Assembly (NCBI GenBank): GCA_036365455.1
Contig: JAWQUS010000007.1
Location: forward strand, 15,144,001-15,208,000
Direction of reading: 5' to 3'
Source: Macrosoma leucophasiata
Taxonomy: Eukaryota; Arthropoda; Insecta; Lepidoptera; Hedylidae
Length of the DNA stretch: 64,000 bases
This document shows, piece by piece, positions 58,801-64,000 of this stretch; positions within the stretch are counted from its first letter, which is position 1, and each line of letters opens with the position of its first letter. The position numbers and the translations under genes were made by a program. Under the pieces are notes generated by a model. That model was not told the DNA's origin, did not search any database, and was given only the letters and a program-made list of their open reading frames with translations.

Positions 58801-59140
58801 ATTGTTTTATATTCTTTCGCATCAACACATGCTTGTGACATATATTTTAAAGAAAAATGGAAAGAAAAATTTGACTTCAGGCGAGACTCGAATTCGCGTC
58901 CACTGGGAATCTAGTCCAGCCGCTCTTCCAACTAAGCTACCGAAGTCCTGCCCGATTTGTCAAATCCTTCCTTCACATTTGTTGCATTGCCTTATGGTGG
59001 CAGTAGCGCCATCTATTGCCACACTATGCTAGTTAGGCAACCGATACAATAAACTTTGCAGTTTATTAAATATCCTAAAGAAGTCGCTTTTACCTTTAAA
59101 TAATTGTTTTATATTATTTCGCATTGACACATGCTTGTGA
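58801..59140 (-). mobile_element. SINE-3 with duplicated 3' end
   Basis: The tRNA-like head is at 58865-58948 on the minus strand: GGACTTCGGTAGCTTAGTTG (A box) and GCGAATTCGAGTCTCGCC (B box). The tail phrase TTGTTTTATATTCTTTCGCA...ACACATGCTTGTGA at 58801-58840 recurs directly at 59102-59140. This may be a second tail fragment or a long flanking duplication. Confidence 0.75.
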
Positions 59141-59412
59141 ATACTTTATGATTTTTACACAAAAAAAATATATATATATCGGTGCTCTCGATGCTTGGAA
59201 CTGAAATTAATTTTTTTTTCATCTTAATTATACGTCTGTTGTATTGTTGGATTTCTATAGATAAGTTATTGAAAATCATATTGAGGTTACTACAAGACTT
59301 TTTTTCTCAAAGCCAATCATTTGAAAGACACTCCAATATGAGTTCCGTCTTCCCTGTAATTTAAAAAAAGCAAGGGAAAATGTCTACTCTATATATATAA
59401 AAAACGGCAAAT

Positions 59413-59455
59413 ATAACTTTGTAATTTAAATGTATTTTATGAATTACAAAGTTAT
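59413..59455. repeat. 14-bp inverted repeat
   Basis: ATAACTTTGTAATT and AATTACAAAGTTAT separated by 15 nt, with imperfect outer pairing (AAAACGGCA and TGCGGTTTT). AT-rich; likely a small fold-back repeat. Confidence 0.55.
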
Positions 59456-60378
59456 GCGGTTTTGATAAAAATGGCAGTGGTGACCATTCAGTAACATAAT
59501 ACCTATATTATTTATTACTACGGAACGCCTCTTGGGCGATTCCGACTCGCACTTAGTACGTATGTACGTATTTAAATTTGTATAATCGTATCGAATCTTA
59601 AGCCTAGCATATTCTCGGCTTGGTGCCAAATTCAGCTTTGACCCCAGGGTTAACGCGGAGGGCGACGTGGCATTAACTGACGATAGTAAATTAATCATGA
59701 ATAAGCTAATTGTCTAGCATGTTTATCGTTTCTAGCTGATAGGCTAAACAGTTATAAAATAGAAAAGAAACAACTTTTGTGACATTAGGATATGATAGGC
59801 TGCAGTGATCACTTAACATCAATGTGAACTGCATGCTTGTTGGTGGTCGACAAACGGTCGACAAACGTCAAATAGATAAGGTGCGAAAGAGATAACGCTC
59901 TACAGATCCAAAATAAGCCGACGTCTCTTCCCGAGGTCGATGTGCATTATTTCTTGTTGGATACTGTAACTATTTAAGAGGTAACTGTATAAGCGGATAC
60001 CTAAATGGTTTTGACATTGCATGAACAATAGCGTCATCTTCCTCTCTGCTTATAGCAGATAGAACTTCTGCAGGTATATAATCATTCAATTGATTGGAAA
60101 AACCGGCCACGTGCGAGTGGGACTTGCGTTCACAATGTGCCGTATAATTAATATTTAAGAAATTACCTTTGTTACCTTAAACAACATAGACGTCTTATAG
60201 AGTTTCCAGTAATCTATAATTATTTTCCGTATTTCTTCCAAAATTCAAGGCTTAATAGATGCCAAGATGCAATTGAATGTAAAATTTTAGTCAATTTTCT
60301 TAAATACATTCAAAACTGTTTATTTACAAATTATGAAAAAATATGCTTTAATCCTCACAATGATACGTTTTATGTAAA

Positions 60379-60630
60379 ACTAGCGACCCGCCCCGGCTTC
60401 GCACGGGTAGCGTTTATTATACTGTAAGGACGCGCCTGACTTCTGTGACAAAAAAGTGATATCTCGGTAAATATAAGTACGATATTGATAAAACATAGAT
60501 ATCAACCTTCCTCAGAAAACCTTGTTTCCAACATTTCAAACAGGAACAAAATCCGTTAACAAGTTTCTGAGATTAGCCCAAACATACAGACAGTTAAAAA
60601 TAAGGGGACTTTATTATATGTATGTGATGG
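60379..60630 (+). mobile_element. CTAG-ended element (ACTAGCGACCCGCCCCGGCTT)
   Basis: It shares the start with 49867. The body has TGATATCTCGGTAAATATAA and AACAGGAACAAAATCCGTTA and ends near AAATAAGGGGACTTTATT. High-copy insect repeat. Confidence 0.65.
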
Positions 60631-60785
60631 AAGTGGAAAACAAGCATGCAGTTTACATTGATGTTGAGTGATGACTGTAGCCTATAGATACCCACACAAA
60701 GACCAAGGTCAAAATGCAGATGCGTTACCACTCCTGAGGCCTAAGGTGTTATGCCTCTGTGCCGGGAATTACAGGCCCGTAAATA
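60630..60785 (-). mobile_element. SINE-1, tail half, reverse orientation
   Basis: GTGGAAAACAAGCATGCAGT to GTGCCGGGAATTACAGGCCC. The remaining half is lost at the TCACATCACATCC border. Confidence 0.82.
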
Positions 60786-61007
60786 GTCACATCACATCCA
60801 AGTCGGGCTTTCCCTTGCAATTTGAGGTAAAAAAAAAACGGATTAAACTGTACCGCTCTTAGTGCAAAGTTTAATGATAAAACTTTCAGAATCTTTGGAG
60901 GGGTGTAAAAGTTAACGTATTTGATTTGGCTTAACAGTTCCATCCATCTAGACTTAAAATTTAATATAGGTAGGTTTTCCAGTTTTAACTCGTTCTGGCA
61001 CGGTATT

Positions 61008-61041
61008 AGGTATCTCAAGCCTAACTGTAGGCTTGAGATAC
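61008..61041. repeat. 14-bp perfect hairpin
   Basis: GGTATCTCAAGCCT, then AACTGT, then AGGCTTGAGATACC. It lies within unique-looking DNA next to the MITE at 61164. Confidence 0.65.
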
Positions 61042-61163
61042 CGGATTTGAACTCCGGATTGGTGGAGTTATATTGTTTTTGGTTCAATTCAAAAGATGCA
61101 GAGTGACAGTTGTAGTCCTTCTCTTTGGAAATACGATACATAATGACGAATGATATTCGAATC

Positions 61164-61404
61164 AGAAACAGCGATTAACTCGAAAAATGTAGGCTTGAAG
61201 GGACATTGTTCTACGTCCATAATATATTGTTCGCCTTAAAACTATAGCAAAGAAATAATACTTCCTGTATTTGCTATCGTAGATTCCCTTTGAATATGTT
61301 TACTCCAGCCTCGAGAAAAAGTTTCATAATGAGATACTAATAGGTAGGTATAATTTTGAGGTTATGAGGTTAAGCCTACATTTTTCGAGTTAATCGCTGT
61401 TTCT
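61164..61404. mobile_element. MITE with perfect 33-bp terminal inverted repeats
   Basis: AGAAACAGCGATTAACTCGA and the following AAAATGTAGGCTT at 61164-61196 are mirrored exactly at 61372-61404. Total 241 bp with no coding capacity. Identical arms suggest a young insertion. Confidence 0.85.
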
Positions 61405-62065
61405 TTTTTAACATATTTAGTCCCGACAAAATGCTATTCAAAACTGCACTACACTACTTCTACGTCTTTGATCCAATACAATACAATTTGAAATATTTAA
61501 CACCATGTTTACCCTACGTGGGTAGACGTGGAATTTCGTTTGAATAATTAATACTTACTAATACTTGATATATTTTGACTCTGGATTATTTTCATAAGAT
61601 ACCGCCCATTCACTTAAAAATATGGAAGTCACCTTCGATATTATTTCATTGATGTTACTAACTATTATGATTTAATAGGGATTTTGATGATAAACATAAA
61701 ACATACAAGGCATTGATTTTAATGTTGATGTTCAATGTCTAAAATTTTTATAAAATCCTTTTAAAAATAACTTTTTTCTACATGCTGTGCCTGATATTTG
61801 AAATTGACACAGTAAAATATGAAATATATTAATAGGTTTTAGGACGCAGATCGACGTTATCTTTACGTTCAATGTTTCTTCGTTTCCAAAATTGGACAAT
61901 GTGGAACAGTGTGGACGCGGCTTTACATGAACACGAACATTGAGACATAGTGTGTACCTGTACACACACCTGTATCGTGACTTCAGTTCGCGCCATCAAT
62001 CATGATTGGTATCAATCCAGATTTATTTGTTATTAATTCCAGATTCAGTCGACCTGACATCAATC

Positions 62066-62191
62066 ATGCGGATTAACGTTACACTGGACGTGTATTCCGC
62101 GTGGTTATCTGTCTCAACATTAGTACTTCTTAATATTCTTTGGCTAGTTACAAACAAAATATGTTCTCACAAAGAAATAAAGAAGTCTTAA
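62066..62191 (+). CDS. Possible small single-pass membrane protein or last exon (41 codons)
   Basis: ATG to TAA, encoding MRINVTLDVYSAWL, a hydrophobic stretch at about residues 13-32 (WLSVSTLVLLNILWLVTNKI) and a basic tail (SHKEIKKS). A good acceptor (TTATTAATTCCAG) lies at 62042 and keeps the frame open upstream of the ATG. A donor-like AAG|GTAAGG overlaps the stop. I do not recognise the protein. It could be the last coding exon of an unknown gene, a micropeptide gene, or chance. Confidence 0.22.
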   Translation: MRINVTLDVYSAWLSVSTLVLLNILWLVTNKICSHKEIKKS

Positions 62192-62568
62192 GGTAAGGCT
62201 ACAATGTTTACTCGGAGCACTTTGTAAATCGATTGTGGTGCTAGAATCATGGTACACCGGCAACGTTATAATATGAGAATTGAATTACGTGCCCGTGCTC
62301 GCCTGAGATTAAATTTCTCACAGATAGGATTATGCAGTTTGGAAAAGCGACAATTTTACATGAATATAATGTACGCTTCAAATTTTTTTTTTCAGTATGT
62401 CATTAAATACTAGGTATTCTAAAACGGCAATAACGTCGGAGTAAGCGGGGCTCAATGCTTTAAGCAGCTCTGGTAATGATTTCGAATTTCACTACCATAG
62501 CTCTCTACTGTCAAAAATAACTAAAATAATATATGTATATATATATATATATTGTTTTATATATCGAA

Positions 62569-63118
62569 GGTGGCAAACAAGCATGCAGTTTACACGGAAT
62601 TTAACTGATGTCTACAGTCTATAGGCATCTTTAAAAATACCAAAGACCAATATGCAGATGCGTTTCCACCTCTGAGATCTAAGTTGTTATGACTCCATCC
62701 GGCCATACTTGTTACTGGTGGTAGAGCTCCAGTGAGCTCGCGGGCGGAGGCACCACCGCATTATATAATATACTTGCCGCTAAATGGTAGTGCTCAGCAC
62801 TATAGTGTTCCGATCAGGTGGTAATGCACGGCCCTGTAATTTCCGGCACAGAGGCATAAAACCTTAGGCCTCAGGAGTGGTAACGTATCTGCATTTTGAC
62901 CTTGGTCTTTGTGTGGGTGTCTATAGGCTGCAGTCATCACTTAACATCAATGTGAACTGTATGCTTGTTTGCCACGTCCTTTACATAAAAAAGTCAATAA
63001 AAATACCAAAGACCAATATGCAGATGCTTTGCCACCCCTGAGGCCTAAGTTGTTATGACTCTGTGATAGTTATCGTGGGGCCATACATTACCTTCTAACC
63101 GGTATACGATAGTGCTGA
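62569..63118. mobile_element. Nested SINE-1 copies: sense copy (62711-62992) inside a reverse copy
   Basis: The reverse copy starts GGTGGCAAACAAGCATGCAG at 62569 and breaks off at about 62708. A full sense copy with an ACATAAAAAA tail follows. The reverse copy then resumes at about 62998, repeating AAAATACCAAAGACCAATAT and about 70 bp already present at 62635-62700. It ends at about 63118 where the LINE tail begins. Confidence 0.8.
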
Positions 63119-64000
63119 ATCAGAATCTCATTCATTCATTTAGGGTGACAGGCACCTCTTATGACACGTCAAAAACAAACAAAACAAATTAAAGCGAATA
63201 ACAATTGATATACATGTCAAACAAGATAAAAAATATATGTAAAGTCTAGATTATCACTAAGATAAAACTAAATGTAATAAACTAATGTAAAACGTATATC
63301 AGTAGAATGTCTCATTTCCCCTTAACAAACTGATAACAAAGAAAAAGAGTAAAAGAAAAGAAAAAGAGTCATTCTTTGTCATTCACCGGCAAAGTTCCAA
63401 AGGCCAATATGATCTGAGAAAAACGTGCCGGAAAAAACTCAGTCGGCTCTTTTAAAAATATCTCTTAGGCATATTTTTACAACTTTCCATAATTTAAAGA
63501 AGCTTAAAATTAACAATATAATATCAAAATCATACTTTGATTATTATATTTAACACCCTTGAGGAGCTATATCAGCATTTAGCCAAACATTTCTATCCTT
63601 GAGATAGTCCTCGAGTTTATAGTAAGCCTTTTTACAAAGAGTGCGTTTAATTAATGCTTTGAATTTACTATCGGTGAGTTCAGCAATCCCGGATGGGATC
63701 TTGTTATAAAATTCTGCACTATATTTTAGGAAAGATGTATTAGTTTTCGTCAGTCGAAAACTGGGCAGAGACAACTTGTTCTTATTCCTCGTATTATAAC
63801 TATGCCTATCGGAGATTTTATCAAACCGATGTAATTTTTTCCTCGCGAAAAGTATATTTTCATAGATGTAATGGCAAAGGACTGTCATTATATTTATTTC
63901 TTTAAATAGTTCTTTCAAAGAATCACGACTACGTAAGTTATACACCGCTCTAATGGCCCTCTTCTGTAATACAAACATTGATTGTATGTCAGCCGCTCGA
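63119..64000 (-). mobile_element. LINE 3' end at the window edge, with (GATTCT) tail
   Basis: The 3' UTR runs from 63549 down to the GATTCTGATTC end at 63119. It shares TTTAGGGTGACAGGC and CTCTTATGACACGTCAAA with 33395-33520. The 5' part extends past 64000. Confidence 0.78.
63550..64000 (-). CDS. LINE reverse transcriptase, C-terminal fragment (cut by window edge)
   Basis: The frame is open from the edge to the stop at 63550. It contains LQKRAIRAVYNLRSRDSLKE, IMTVLCHYIYENILFARK and RHSYNTRNKNKLSLP, the usual C-terminal region of CR1-like reverse transcriptases. YKLEDYLKDRNVWL lies near the end. No stop interrupts it here, so the whole ORF may be intact to the right. It belongs to a different family from the LINE at 13675. 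Confidence 0.8.
   Translation of the reverse strand, partial: RAADIQSMFVLQKRAIRAVYNLRSRDSLKELFKEINIMTVLCHYIYENILFARKKLHRFDKISDRHSYNTRNKNKLSLPSFRLTKTNTSFLKYSAEFYNKIPSGIAELTDSKFKALIKRTLCKKAYYKLEDYLKDRNVWLNADIAPQGC

Larger units (their letters stand above)
53133..64000. other. Region upstream of gene A penultimate exon, probably intron
   Basis: Gene A must have earlier exons to the right. I found no family-like exon here. 53560-53930 and 54320-55250 show only AT-rich sequence and old repeats. Other contents are listed separately. Confidence 0.5.

Noticed and set aside
58865..58948. Functional tRNA gene on the minus strand
   Set aside because: The tRNA-like head is joined to a SINE body and tail, with an imperfect cloverleaf; related copy at 46650.
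60749..61141. 130-codon minus-strand ORF
   Set aside because: Its end runs through a SINE-1 copy and its middle through a hairpin; no family resemblance.

Overview
The window looks like nuclear DNA of a moth or butterfly. It is AT-rich and has few genes, with large introns packed with the repeat types typical of Lepidoptera: tRNA-headed SINEs, A-tailed short retroposons, RTE-type 3' ends with (ATT)n tails, Helitrons with TC...CTAG ends, MITEs and (GTCT)n-bearing elements. There is no bacterial-style gene packing. The organism call is inference from these repeats.

The only host genes I can support are two neighbouring genes of the NHA/SLC9B (CPA2) sodium/proton antiporter family. Both lie on the minus strand, head to tail. 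Gene A is represented by its last two coding exons (52968-53132 and 31257-31454), followed by a stop codon and an AATAAA signal. Gene B is represented by its first five coding exons: 26076-26097, 9432-9495, 9051-9178, 8535-8763 and 4807-4976. All splice junctions keep phase, and together they give a 204-codon N-terminal reading frame that continues off the left edge. I rebuilt this gene model by eye from splice sites, phase and family-like sequence. No alignment was run.

Layout from left to right. 1-4806 is the start of gene B intron 5 and holds old repeats. 4807-9495 holds gene B exons 5 to 2. 9496-26075 is gene B intron 1 (16.6 kb), which carries a two-ORF non-LTR retrotransposon with both frames open (13675 to about 18300), a 15-bp minisatellite, palindromes, a 1.6-kb Helitron candidate and several SINEs. 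26076-26097 is the gene B start exon. 26098-31256 is the roughly 5-kb spacer between the two genes, with retroelement fragments. 31257-31454 is the last exon of gene A. 31455-52967 is a 21.5-kb intron of gene A containing a very recent 2.1-kb tandem duplication (37711-39823 and 39824-41716); the two copies differ by one SINE insertion with a 5-bp target-site duplication. 52968-53132 is the penultimate gene A exon. 53133-64000 is probably upstream gene A intron. It holds a Helitron (55260-57991) with a decayed helicase, several inverted-repeat elements and the 3' end of another LINE at the right edge.

The retroelement proteins act only on their own elements: ORF1 as nucleic-acid chaperone, ORF2 as endonuclease and reverse transcriptase. 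I found no CRISPR array, rRNA or credible functional tRNA. I see no defence or biosynthetic system. The most informative items are the tandem antiporter locus and the dated duplication.
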